This document shows, one piece after another, positions 33,916-41,733 of a DNA stretch of 64,000 nt; position 1 is the first letter of the stretch, and each line of letters opens with the position of its first letter. The translations under genes and the position numbers were made by a program. The DNA is taken from the NCBI GenBank assembly GCA_032119795.1, contig JAUMFO010000011.1, positions 248,001 to 312,000 on the forward strand. Direction: 5' to 3'. Origin of the DNA: JAGIBJ01 sp032119795. Its GTDB lineage: Bacteria; Actinomycetota; Thermoleophilia; Solirubrobacterales; Solirubrobacteraceae. Below the pieces are notes generated by a model. The model was not told the origin of the DNA and ran no database searches. It saw only the letters and a list, made by a program, of their open reading frames with translations.

Positions 33916-34803
33916 ATGTCGATCCTCGTAGGCAACGACACGCGCCTCGCGGTTGCCGGTATCACCGGTCGTGAGGGCTCGTTCCACACGCTCAACAACC
34001 GCAAGTACGGCACGAACGTCGTCGGCGGCATCAACCCGAAGAAGGCCGGCGAGAACGTCGAGGGCATCCCCGTCTTCGCCGACTGGGCCACCACCGTCGC
34101 TGAGACGCAGGCCAACACGGCGATGATCTTCGTCCCGCCGCCGTTCGCGGCTGCGTCGGCCCTTGAGGCTGCTGCTGCGGGCGTCGAGGTGGTCATCATC
34201 ATCACCGAGGGCATCCCGGCGCACGACGAGCTCAAGCTCTACAACCAGGTCAAGCGCGACTACCCCGGCACGACGATCATCGGGCCGAACTGCCCGGGCA
34301 TCCTGTCGCCGGGCGAGGCGAACGTCGGCATCATTCCGGCGTCGTTCTTCAAGCCGGGCAACGTCGGCGTGGTCTCCCGCTCCGGCACGCTGACCTACCA
34401 GATCGGCAACGAGCTGGCCCAGAAGGGCTTCGGCAACTCGTCGATCGTCGGCATCGGCGGCGACCCGGTTCCGGGCTCGTCGTTCATCGACATCATCGCC
34501 CTGTTCGAGGCTGATCCTCAGACCGAGCTGATCGTGATGTCCGGTGAGATCGGTGGCTCCGCTGAGGAAGAGGCCGCCGAGTACATCGCCGAGCACGTGA
34601 CCAAGCCGGTCGTTGGCTACATCGCGGGCTTCACGGCTCCCGAGGGCAAGCAGATGGGCCACGCTGGCGCCATCGTCTCCGGCTCCGCGGGCACCGCCAA
34701 GGCCAAGGCCGAGGCGCTTGAGGCCAAGGGCGTGCGCGTCGGTCGCACCCCCACGCAGACCGCCGAGATCGCCATGGAGATCCTGGGCGCACCCGTCGCC
34801 TAA
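33916..34803 (+). CDS. sucD: Succinyl-CoA ligase alpha subunit
   Basis: 295 residues. CoA-binding Rossmann domain at the start ('RLAVAGITGREGSFHTLNNR', 'GGINPKKAGE'), then 'IIGPNCPGILSPGEANVGII' and the ligase-CoA domain with the phosphorylated His in 'MGHAGAIVSGSAGTAKAKAE'. The ATG abuts the sucC stop with no gap, so the two subunits are made in equal amounts by coupled translation. Confidence 0.96.
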   Translation: MSILVGNDTRLAVAGITGREGSFHTLNNRKYGTNVVGGINPKKAGENVEGIPVFADWATTVAETQANTAMIFVPPPFAAASALEAAAAGVEVVIIITEGIPAHDELKLYNQVKRDYPGTTIIGPNCPGILSPGEANVGIIPASFFKPGNVGVVSRSGTLTYQIGNELAQKGFGNSSIVGIGGDPVPGSSFIDIIALFEADPQTELIVMSGEIGGSAEEEAAEYIAEHVTKPVVGYIAGFTAPEGKQMGHAGAIVSGSAGTAKAKAEALEAKGVRVGRTPTQTAEIAMEILGAPVA

Positions 34804-34866
34804 CTACTGAGTTAACCTCTTCGGAGGAAGACTTCCCCGGAGCGGTACGTTTCGCTCCTAGGCACT

Positions 34867-34900
34867 AAGGGCCATCCGCGCGAACGCACGGGTGGCCCTT
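34867..34900 (+). terminator. Hairpin terminator after sucCD
   Basis: AAGGGCCATCC (34867-34877) pairs with GGGTGGCCCTT (34890-34900) with one G-T pair, 12-nt loop. It lies about 60 bp after the sucD stop. Confidence 0.75.
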
Positions 34901-34948
34901 GGTCGTTGATGGGCTGGCTGGTCCGGGGTGGTGCGTAGGCTGCCGTCG

Positions 34949-35374
34949 ATGACTCAGGGTCAGCTCCCCGTGGCGGCGCCGCGGACGCATCTGCTCGCCG
35001 CGGTCTTCGCTGGTGGCGCGCTTGGCACGTTGCTGCGGGCGGCGATGGAGACGTGGTTCCCGCATGAGGCTGGCGGCTGGCCCGTGGCGACGCTCGTCGT
35101 GAACCTCGTCGGTGCGTTCATCATTGGCGTGATTAGCGTCTGGCTGCCGCGCTCGCCCGATCTGGATCCGCGGCTGCACCCGTTCCTCACGACCGGGATC
35201 TGCGGCGGGCTCACGACCTTCGCGACGCTCCAAGTCGAGCTGGTGTTGCTCGCGGGCGACGGGGCCTGGGGCGTCGCCGCCGGCTACGTCGTCGTCACGT
35301 TGGCCGGCGGCATCCTGGCCGTGCTTGCTGGGCGCGCCGCGGCGAGCCTCGAAGAGCGGGAGCGGCTCGGATGA
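34949..35374 (+). CDS. crcB: Fluoride channel subunit CrcB/Fluc (first copy)
   Basis: 141 residues, four membrane segments. Family motifs: 'GGALGTLLRAAMETWFP' (GxxxRY-like start), 'ATLVVNLVGAFIIGVI' (the Asn pore residue) and 'GICGGLTTFATLQVE' (GGxTTFST-type turn). Dimers of Fluc export fluoride. A second, different copy follows, so the channel is probably a heterodimer, as in other Gram-positive bacteria. An upstream GTG at 34928 is possible. I do not see a fluoride riboswitch in the upstream DNA. Confidence 0.92.
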   Translation: MTQGQLPVAAPRTHLLAAVFAGGALGTLLRAAMETWFPHEAGGWPVATLVVNLVGAFIIGVISVWLPRSPDLDPRLHPFLTTGICGGLTTFATLQVELVLLAGDGAWGVAAGYVVVTLAGGILAVLAGRAAASLEERERLG

Positions 35375-35412
35375 GCGGCGTCCTCTCCCGCCGCGTTGGG
35401 TGTCGCCGATGA
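35371..35412 (+). CDS. 13-codon leader ORF between the crcB genes
   Basis: ATG 35371 overlaps the first crcB stop (ATGA). It encodes MSGVLSRRVGCRR and ends in a TGA that overlaps the ATG of the second crcB (ATGA again). Its first five codons repeat the first five of the second crcB almost base for base, 38 bp apart. It is probably a tandem duplication of the old start region that now serves as a translational bridge. Whether the peptide is made is unknown. Confidence 0.5.
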   Translation: MSGVLSRRVGCRR

Positions 35413-35777
35413 GTGGCGTCCTCCTTTGGGTCGGCGTCGCGGTGCTCGGTGGCTGCGGCGCGGTGCTGCGGTTGCTCGTCGACGAGGCCGTGCGCTCGCG
35501 CACGAGCGGGCCGTTTCCGCAGGGGATCTTCGTCGTCAACATCACCGGCGCGTTCGCGGCAGGCGTCCTCGCCGGCGCCGCGCTCAGCCACGACGCGGGG
35601 CTACTCGCGCTCACGGCGTTCGTCGGGGCGTACACGACGTTCTCGACGTGGATGCTCGACGCCGTGGGCTCCGCGAGCGTCGGCCTGCTGCGCATCGCGG
35701 TGCTGAACGTCGGCGTGAGCCTGGTCGTTGGCTTCGCGGCCGCCGCCGCGGGCCACGCCCTCGGCGCCTCCCTCTGA
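35409..35777 (+). CDS. crcB: Fluoride channel subunit CrcB/Fluc (second copy)
   Basis: 122 residues, four membrane segments: 'GGCGAVLRLLVDEAVR' at the start, 'GIFVVNITGAFAAGVLAG' with the pore Asn, and 'AFVGAYTTFSTWMLDAV'. It is shorter and clearly diverged from the first copy, as expected for the partner of a heterodimer. The ATG follows the 13-codon leader with an ATGA overlap and has no good ribosome-binding site of its own, so reinitiation is likely. A hairpin begins in its stop codon. Confidence 0.9.
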   Translation: MSGVLLWVGVAVLGGCGAVLRLLVDEAVRSRTSGPFPQGIFVVNITGAFAAGVLAGAALSHDAGLLALTAFVGAYTTFSTWMLDAVGSASVGLLRIAVLNVGVSLVVGFAAAAAGHALGASL

Positions 35778-35825
35778 CTTGGCCTCTGAGAACGCCTTGC
35801 TAGGGCGTTCTGCCAGTCCAAGTCA
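35775..35825 (+). terminator. Compound hairpin terminator after crcB
   Basis: Outer stem TGACTTGG (35775-35782, including the crcB stop codon) with CCAAGTCA (35818-35825), and inner stem AGAACGCC (35789-35796) with GGCGTTCT (35804-35811). It also faces the end of the convergent DUF4173 gene 15 bp away, so it may serve both. Confidence 0.75.
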
Positions 35826-35839
35826 GCAGGGCGCCGCCC

Positions 35840-37528
35840 CTAGCTCGGCCGGCGAGGGTGCTCCGTCAGCCCGGCGCACGGCGCCGAGCTCTCCTGCCAC
35901 AGCTGCACGCCCTCGATGGCGTCGCGGCCGCGGGCCCGTCCCAGGTTGAGGCCGACGAGCGGGTCGCCCTGCGGCGTCCCGACGGAGTCGAGATTGAGCG
36001 TGCGGCCGGCGATCTCCGACGCGACGCATTCCTCCATCGGCGTCGGCAGCGCCTTCAGCTCCGGCAGCGCGTCGGCGCTCAGCGTCGCCAGGTAGCGGGG
36101 GTCGACCTGACCGGTCTCGGCGAACCGCTCCACGTTGCGCTCAGCGACGCGGGCATCCGGGTTCATGACGACCGTCCCGAGCGCGAAGACGGCGCTGATG
36201 AGCACGAGCGTCCGCGGCAGCCAGCCCGTGCGCTGCGCACCGCCAGCGACCACCACGAGCAGCAGCACGGCGCCCAGCCACAGCATCAGCGCGTAGAGCG
36301 TGAACCGCGTACGCGTCTGGCCGTAGGCGCCGGTGTAGAGGCCCAGGCGGTGCAGCGCCGAGACGAGCACGACGACCGTCAGCAAGCAGAGCGCACCGCT
36401 GAGCAGGCGGACGGTGAGATCGCCGGCGGGGCCGTACCGGACGGCGCCCGCGACCACGAGCAGGGTGAGCATCGCGGCGAGCGTCAGCTGCACGAAGCCC
36501 GTGCGGGCGTTCTCGGCGTACGTCAACCCGGCCGTCAGCTGGACGACGTTGTCTCCGCCGAAGAACTCCGGGAGCTGCAAGGCGACGAACCCGGCGAAGA
36601 GCACCACGACCGCGGCGAGCGCGATCGTCCACTCCGTCCGGCCGAGTTTCGTCGACGCCTCCTTCGCCGGGCGATCCTTGCGCGTCGCGGAGACGAGCCA
36701 CAGAGCACCGGCCATCGCAAGGACGACGGCAAACAGGCAGCTGCGCACGACGATGCTGGCGAAGTCGAGATCCCAGTCGGTGAGGTCGCGGACGACCTCG
36801 GCGAACTGTTCGTCGGCCGCCGAGAACAGCGCGCCGAAGACGAACACCAAGAATGCAGCGAGCGTGATCCCGCGGGCGACGGGCCCAGCCAGCGACCAGC
36901 GCCGGCTCGACGCGCGCTTGATCCCCTGCCCAAAAAACACCAGGGGCGCCGGGAACAGCTGCACCGCCCAGCCGAACATCCCCACGAACGTCTCCCGCCA
37001 GGTGCGCGCGCTGGCGACCGCGATCGACGTGAGCGTCAGCGCCCCGAGGAGCGAGAGTGTGGTGACCCACTCCGAGTCGCGGAACGCGGGGACGACCCCG
37101 AGCGCTGCGGCGCCCGCGAGCGTCAAGATCACGAACGGGCCACGGCGCTCGGTCTCAATGAGCGTCCAGCAGGCCGCCACGATCCCGAGCGACAGCATTG
37201 CAACGCCAACCCCAGCCGGTTTCTCGGCGAGAAACAGTCCGGTGAAGAGCGCCAGCCCGAGCGCGGCCAGGGCGAACGCCTTCGGCGCCGGCGGGCCGTC
37301 GTAGATCACCGGCTTCACGAAGTCCGGTCCACCGGGTGGGACGGACCCACCGCCGGTGGGCGTGGTGAAGCCTCCGGGTGGCGGTGGCGTCCCCGGCTTG
37401 ACGAACGTCGGCGGTGCCGTGGCCGTCGCCGACGTCGGGGCGCTCGGCGGAGGGCCGGGGACGCCGCTTCCGGCTTCGGGCAGGGGCGGTCGCGCCCCGC
37501 TGAGCGGGGCGTTCGTGGGTGCGGTCAT
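35840..37528 (-). CDS. DUF4173 membrane protein with Pro-rich N-terminus
   Basis: 562 residues. About 65 Pro/Gly/Thr-rich cytoplasmic residues come first, then about eleven membrane segments and a soluble C-terminal ~110 residues. The DUF4173 pattern appears in 'LTYAENARTGFVQLTLAA' and 'TGAYGQTRTRFTLYALMLWL'. Function unknown for the family. ATG 37528 is chosen because GAGG lies in the last codons of the kinase gene and the gap is only 8 bp; it is the third gene of the regulator-kinase operon, so it may be a target or accessory of that pair. Confidence 0.8.
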   Translation of the reverse strand: MTAPTNAPLSGARPPLPEAGSGVPGPPPSAPTSATATAPPTFVKPGTPPPPGGFTTPTGGGSVPPGGPDFVKPVIYDGPPAPKAFALAALGLALFTGLFLAEKPAGVGVAMLSLGIVAACWTLIETERRGPFVILTLAGAAALGVVPAFRDSEWVTTLSLLGALTLTSIAVASARTWRETFVGMFGWAVQLFPAPLVFFGQGIKRASSRRWSLAGPVARGITLAAFLVFVFGALFSAADEQFAEVVRDLTDWDLDFASIVVRSCLFAVVLAMAGALWLVSATRKDRPAKEASTKLGRTEWTIALAAVVVLFAGFVALQLPEFFGGDNVVQLTAGLTYAENARTGFVQLTLAAMLTLLVVAGAVRYGPAGDLTVRLLSGALCLLTVVVLVSALHRLGLYTGAYGQTRTRFTLYALMLWLGAVLLLVVVAGGAQRTGWLPRTLVLISAVFALGTVVMNPDARVAERNVERFAETGQVDPRYLATLSADALPELKALPTPMEECVASEIAGRTLNLDSVGTPQGDPLVGLNLGRARGRDAIEGVQLWQESSAPCAGLTEHPRRPS

Positions 37529-37536
37529 CTCGTGGG

Positions 37537-38688
37537 TTACCTCGGGAGTTGGACGACCATCCGGCACCCGCGAGGCTCAGCCTGCGTGGCGTGGATGGTC
37601 CCGTCATGGGCATCGACGATCCAGCGCGCGATCGCCAGACCGAGGCCGCTGCCTCCGTCATGGGCGCTGCGCGCGCGGTCCGTCCGGTAGAAGCGTTCGA
37701 AGACGCGGTCGACATCCTCGGGCGGGATGCCCGGGCCCTCGTCGACGACCTCGATCACGATCAGGCTCGTGCGGTGCGTCGAGGCGCCGTTGGCGGCGCC
37801 ACCGACGCCGGCGCCCTGCGCGCGAGCCGTCACGCGTACGCAGCCGCCAGCCGGCGAGTGGCGCACGGCGTTGTCGAGGAGGTTCTTCACGACCTGGTGG
37901 ATGCGTTCGGCATCGCCCATCAGCGTGAGGCCCTCCGGCTCGGCCGACCAGTCGACGGAGACGCCGCGGCCAGCGTCGGCGTCGACGGTGGCGGTGGCGT
38001 CGTCGGCGAGCAGGCATTCGCGCGCCGCCTGGTCCAGGACCGGGCCAAGCTCGAACGATTCCCGTCGCATCGGCAAGCCGCCTGATTCCAGCTTCGACAG
38101 GTCCAGCAGCTGCTCGACGAGCCGACCGAGGCGCTCCGTCTGTGCCAGAGCTGTCTCGAGCGCCTTGGGATCGGTCGGCTCGATGCCGTCGACGAGATTT
38201 TCGAGCAGGATCCGCAGTGCGCCGATCGGCGTGCGTAGCTCATGGGAGACGTTCGCGACGAGATCTCGCCGCATCCGCTCCACCTGGTCGAGTTCGCTCG
38301 CCATCGCGTTGAAGGCGCGGGCCAGGTCGCCAACCTCGTCGCTCGACGTAGCCCGCACGCGCCGTGAGTAGTCGCCACGCGCCATCGCCGTTGCGGCGTT
38401 GGCCATCTCGCGCAGCGGCGAGATCATGCCCCGGGCCAGGAACTGTGCGACCGCGAGGCCGATGATCGCCGTCGAGACGAGCCGCGGAAAGAGCGGGAAG
38501 CCGAGGTAGCGCCCGATGGCCAGGACCCAGATGGATCCCAGCACGGTCGCGACGATGACGATCCCGAGCTTGCCCTTGAGCGAGGTGACGAAGTCCAGCG
38601 GCCGGCGACCACGGAAGCTGCTGCGCGCCGCGACATTGCCGCGCAGGCCGCGCCGCTCGTCCTCGATCGGGTGCAGGGGTTTGGGCAT
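37537..38688 (-). CDS. Sensor histidine kinase (HAMP, HisKA, HATPase)
   Basis: 383 residues. About 40 cytoplasmic residues, then two close membrane segments with almost no external loop, a HAMP linker ('FLARGMISPLREMANAATAM'), the HisKA box with the phosphorylated His149 in 'NVSHELRTPIGALRIL', and the ATPase domain with N box 'VVKNLLDNAVRHSP', G1 'DEGPGIPPEDVDRVF' and G2 'GSGLGLAIARWIV'. Lack of an extracellular domain suggests sensing in or at the membrane. 4 bp after its response regulator gene. The overlong ORF start is rejected because the upstream part overlaps the regulator gene. Confidence 0.92.
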   Translation of the reverse strand: MPKPLHPIEDERRGLRGNVAARSSFRGRRPLDFVTSLKGKLGIVIVATVLGSIWVLAIGRYLGFPLFPRLVSTAIIGLAVAQFLARGMISPLREMANAATAMARGDYSRRVRATSSDEVGDLARAFNAMASELDQVERMRRDLVANVSHELRTPIGALRILLENLVDGIEPTDPKALETALAQTERLGRLVEQLLDLSKLESGGLPMRRESFELGPVLDQAARECLLADDATATVDADAGRGVSVDWSAEPEGLTLMGDAERIHQVVKNLLDNAVRHSPAGGCVRVTARAQGAGVGGAANGASTHRTSLIVIEVVDEGPGIPPEDVDRVFERFYRTDRARSAHDGGSGLGLAIARWIVDAHDGTIHATQAEPRGCRMVVQLPR

Positions 38689-38692
38689 GGCG

Positions 38693-39367
38693 CTACTCCG
38701 TCTCCAGCGCGTAGCCGATGCCGTGCACCGTACGAACGATGCCCTCGCCGACCTTGGCCCGCAGGCCGCGGATGTGCGAGTCGACGGTGCGGGTGCCGGA
38801 GCCGTCGCGCCAGCCGCGTACGTCGGCGAGGAGCTGCTCGCGGCTGTGGACCGTCCCGGGGCGAGCGGCGAGGAGCGCCAGGAGATCAAACTCGGTGGGA
38901 GTCAGGTGGACCTCCGCGCCGTCGACGCGTGCGCGCCGCGCTGAGGGGTCGAGTTCCACACGGCCGGCGGTGACGAGCCCCTCGGGCGTGGCCGGGCGGC
39001 GGTCGACGCGCCGCAGCAACACGCGGATGCGTGCCACGAGCTCGCGCGCCGAAAAGGGCTTGGTGAGGTAGTCGTCGGCGCCCATGCCGAGGCCGACGAG
39101 CATGTCTTCCTCCGCGTCGCGCGCGGTGAGCATCAGCACGGGGACGGGCCGGGCGGCCTGCACGCGCTTGCAGACCTCCAGGCCGTCGAGGCCAGGGAGC
39201 ATGAGATCGAGGACGACGAGGTCGGGTCGGACGCGCTCGCACAGGGCGACGCCCTCCAGGCCGTCGTGGGCGATCTCGACCTGGAATCCCTCGGTGCGCA
39301 GACGATCGGCGACGGCCGAAGCAATCACGGGTTCGTCCTCGATCACGCAGATGAGCTCGCCGGCCAT
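38693..39367 (-). CDS. OmpR/PhoB-family response regulator
   Basis: 224 residues. Receiver domain with the acidic pair 'VIEDEP', the phosphorylated Asp54 in 'DLVVLDLMLPGLDG', the Thr of 'VLMLTARDAEED' and Lys of 'YLTKPFSARELVARI'. The C-terminal winged helix ends 'TVDSHIRGLRAKVGEGIVRTVHGIGYALE'-like, with recognition helix 'TRTVDSHIRGLRAKV'. ATG 39367 gives the normal start 'MAGELICVIEDEP'. First gene of the operon with kinase and DUF4173 protein. Direct repeats upstream may be its own binding site. Confidence 0.93.
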   Translation of the reverse strand: MAGELICVIEDEPVIASAVADRLRTEGFQVEIAHDGLEGVALCERVRPDLVVLDLMLPGLDGLEVCKRVQAARPVPVLMLTARDAEEDMLVGLGMGADDYLTKPFSARELVARIRVLLRRVDRRPATPEGLVTAGRVELDPSARRARVDGAEVHLTPTEFDLLALLAARPGTVHSREQLLADVRGWRDGSGTRTVDSHIRGLRAKVGEGIVRTVHGIGYALETE

Positions 39368-39412
39368 GGAGTCGAGTGTGGCATCGGGAGATGTGGGCGG
39401 TGTGCGGGTGCC

Positions 39413-39431
39413 GTGCAGATTCTGTGCAGAC
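39413..39431 (-). promoter_or_regulatory. Putative response-regulator box, 11-bp direct repeat
   Basis: GTGCAGAT (39413-39420) and GTGCAGAC (39424-39431) repeat with an 11-bp period, one helical turn, as bound by OmpR/PhoB-type dimers. It lies 46 bp before the regulator start, between it and the divergent ribH, so it may control either. Confidence 0.5.
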
Positions 39432-39507
39432 GGGCAGGTGGGACCCAATCAGGCCTTGTGTGCGCGGTTCGTGCGGAATGGCTCGAAGCTCGCTCTACCC
39501 TGTTGGG

Positions 39508-39996
39508 ATGACCTCGATCCAGCTCTCGGATCCCTCCAGCGTGCGCATCGCGTTCGTCCAGGCCTCCTGGCACAAGGACCTCGTTGATCAGATCTGGAGC
39601 GGCTTCACCGATGTCGCGGAGGATGCCGGCATCCATGAGGCGCAGCTCAGCCGCTTCGAGGTGCCCGGCGCCTTTGAGATTCCGCTCCACGCCAAGCGCC
39701 TGGCGGAGTCCGGTCGGTACGACGCGGTCGTCGCGGCCGGGCTCGTCGTCGACGGCGGCATCTACCGCCACGAGTTCGTGGCGCAGGCCGTGATCGACGG
39801 CCTGATGCGCGTGCAGCTCGACTCGGGAGTCCCGGTCTTCTCGGTCGTGCTCACCCCGCACCACTTCCACGAGCACCCGGAGCACACGAACTACTTCGCG
39901 ACGCACCTGCTCCAGAAGGGCGCCGAGGGCGCTCGCGCAGTGATCGCCACGGTGGCGTCGCTGCAGCAGCTCGACGCGCAACCTGCCCGCGGGTAG
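39508..39996 (+). CDS. ribH: 6,7-dimethyl-8-ribityllumazine synthase, type 2
   Basis: 162 residues. Lumazine synthase motifs: 'IAFVQASWHKDLVDQIWSGF', 'LSRFEVPGAFEIPLHAKRLA', 'DAVVAAGLVVDGGIYRHEFV' and 'VPVFSVVLTPHHFHEHPEH'. The 'GGIYRHEFVAQAVIDGLMRV' block marks the RibH2 type known from Brucella and rhizobia rather than the classical enzyme. It condenses the ribityl-uracil intermediate with dihydroxybutanone phosphate in riboflavin synthesis. No other rib gene is near, so it is probably a second, separately controlled copy. The ATG follows TTGGG, a weak site. Confidence 0.92.
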   Translation: MTSIQLSDPSSVRIAFVQASWHKDLVDQIWSGFTDVAEDAGIHEAQLSRFEVPGAFEIPLHAKRLAESGRYDAVVAAGLVVDGGIYRHEFVAQAVIDGLMRVQLDSGVPVFSVVLTPHHFHEHPEHTNYFATHLLQKGAEGARAVIATVASLQQLDAQPARG

Positions 39997-40073
39997 GGCG
40001 GGTCCTCCTCGGTTGGGCCCGCCGCGGCGCGCCCCGAGGTGTGTTCCGCACCCGGGACGCGCGTACTCAGCGG

Positions 40074-40095
40074 CTAGCGCCTAGCGGAGCGCTAG
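40074..40095 (-). terminator. Small hairpin at the end of the secreted-protein gene
   Basis: CTAGCGC (40074-40080) with GCGCTAG (40089-40095); the minus-strand stop codon lies in the stem. It may serve both this gene and the converging ribH. Confidence 0.5.
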
Positions 40096-40427
40096 ATCTT
40101 GGCGGAGGCGGCGACGGCTGCAGCCCCTGCGTTGGCGGCAGCCTGAGCGGCCGCCGCAAATGGGTTCCCGCCGGCGCTTGCGCCAGCGCTCGCGCCGACG
40201 TTGCTGCCGGCGGCGTTGGCCTTGACGACCCACTGGCCGCTGACCCTGGTGACCGACGCGCAGGACTTCCACTGGAAGAACCAAGCGCAGACGTTCCAGC
40301 CGCCGGTGGGCAGGGCGACGACGGAGGTGCCGACGGGAGCCGGGGCCGCCGAGGCGGTCGACGGCGCAGACGCAACGGCAGCGGAAGCGGCGACTGCAAT
40401 CGCCATCGCACGGATCTTGTGAGACAT
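40092..40427 (-). CDS. Small secreted Ala-rich protein
   Basis: 111 residues. Signal peptide 1-28 ('MAIAVAASAAVASAPSTASA', AXA site before APAPV), then a compact ~40-residue segment 'GGWNVCAWFFQWKSCASV' with two Cys likely forming a disulfide, then an Ala/Gly tail. No known domain. ATG 40427 has a strong GAGGAACG site and opens the signal peptide; the longer ORF start is rejected. Confidence 0.75.
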   Translation of the reverse strand: MSHKIRAMAIAVAASAAVASAPSTASAAPAPVGTSVVALPTGGWNVCAWFFQWKSCASVTRVSGQWVVKANAAGSNVGASAGASAGGNPFAAAAQAAANAGAAAVAASAKI

Positions 40428-40799
40428 AGGGACGTTCCTCTCGAACGTGTGGATTCGGGGCGCTGAAAGCACCCTGGTCCTGGAGGTCGGTCGCCACATT
40501 TGGGACGGGGCAAACCGGCTCCAGGAAATCGAACTTACCACCATTCTTCTGCGCCACAAGGGCGCATTTCCGGGTACTTACGGGGACCGCGACTGGGACT
40601 AGTTGAACTGGGAAATAGTGCTTACCAGTGGCCATCCGCCGCCGACGTGGTGGCCCGCTTTGCCGAGACTCGACGCCCCTTGGGCCGCCGGGGCCACTGG
40701 TCGAATACCGCCGGCCTTCGACCGGTGGCCGGGATGCTTGGTGGCTGGCCGGAAGAAGTGAACTCTGGAGTGACCCGCCGCACGTCTTCGAGGTTCGTC
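40428..40799. other. Divergent intergenic region with an inverted repeat
   Basis: 372 bp between two secreted-protein genes. The stretch 40540-40625 is AT-rich for this genome and probably holds promoters. The inverted repeat CCAGTGGCC (40625-40633) and GGCCACTGG (40692-40700) is perfect but widely spaced. I see no gene in it. Confidence 0.4.
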
Positions 40800-41693
40800 A
40801 TGCCACGCCACCGACTCCCGCTCCGCCGCCAACTGCTCCTCGGAACCGCCGCAACGGCGTTGGCGCTGGCGGCGAGTCCCGGCGCGGCGTTTGCCGCAGA
40901 CCCCGTCGCCACGCCGACCGCGGTGAGCGGCACACCCGCCTGCGTCGTGAAGGCCGGCGCCAAGAAGGGGCAGCTGCGGGTGCTCAGCGGGAAGGCCAAG
41001 TGCAAGAAGACCGAGCGCGCGTTCACGATCCCGGGCGTCGCTGCGACGCAGCTGCCGCAGTCGGGCGGGACTGCGCCGAGTGGCGCGACGGGTCCTGCCG
41101 GCCCGGTTGGTCCCGCTGGCCCAGCCGGTGAGACCGGACCCGCCGGCCCGCAAGGACCGGTTGGGCCGGTTGGTCCCATCGGGCCCGCTGGCGCTGCTGG
41201 CGTGCCCGGTCCGCAGGGTCCGCAGGGCCCGGCCGGCGCCTCAGGCTCCGCGGACACTCCCGGGCAGATCCTTGCGAAGCTCTCGACCGTTGACGGCACC
41301 GGCTCGGGGCTCGACGCGAGCCTGCTCGACGGCATCGACTCGAGCGGCTTCCTGGGGACCAGCGAGAAGGCCGCCGACTCCGGCCTTCTCGACGGGGTCA
41401 ACTCCACGGGTTTCGTGAAGAAGTCCACGGCGTCGGGCGCGGCCATCGCGCTCGGAGCCGTGGGGGCGAACTCGTGCGCTGACTTCACCTTGACGCTCGG
41501 TGGAGTCGACGTCGGGGACTACGTGATCGTCCGCCCGACGACCGGCCAGTTCCCGGCACGGCTCACGTATAGCGTCGGCGGGGTCTCGGAGGCCGCCAAG
41601 GTCCCGGTGCGCTTCTGCAACGGCACGAACTCCGCGTCGGCGGCCGACGACAACATCCCGATTCGTTGGCTCGCTGTGCCCCAGGGCGGCTGA
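40800..41693 (+). CDS. Secreted collagen-like protein
   Basis: 297 residues. Signal peptide 1-31 ('LLLGTAATALALAASPGAAF', AFA-A site). Residues ~32-92 hold two Cys in a small basic domain; then 18 uninterrupted Gly-X-Y triplets such as 'GPAGPVGPAGPAGETGPAGP'; then a C-terminal ~155-residue globular domain with 'DASLLDGIDSSGFLG' and 'SGLLDGVNSTGFVKK' (a repeated LLDGxxSxGF motif) and two more Cys. The stretch should form a triple-helical stalk with the C-terminal domain as head. Similar proteins occur on spores and cell surfaces. ATG 40800 follows GAGG and begins the signal peptide. Confidence 0.85.
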   Translation: MPRHRLPLRRQLLLGTAATALALAASPGAAFAADPVATPTAVSGTPACVVKAGAKKGQLRVLSGKAKCKKTERAFTIPGVAATQLPQSGGTAPSGATGPAGPVGPAGPAGETGPAGPQGPVGPVGPIGPAGAAGVPGPQGPQGPAGASGSADTPGQILAKLSTVDGTGSGLDASLLDGIDSSGFLGTSEKAADSGLLDGVNSTGFVKKSTASGAAIALGAVGANSCADFTLTLGGVDVGDYVIVRPTTGQFPARLTYSVGGVSEAAKVPVRFCNGTNSASAADDNIPIRWLAVPQGG

Positions 41694-41733
41694 GAAGGGA
41701 CTCAGGCTGAGGACGCGGTCGCGACGCGCCGAC

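Noticed and set aside
34804..34948. Fluoride riboswitch before crcB
   Set aside because: The region is mostly the sucCD terminator, and I could not find the crcB-motif pseudoknot pattern.
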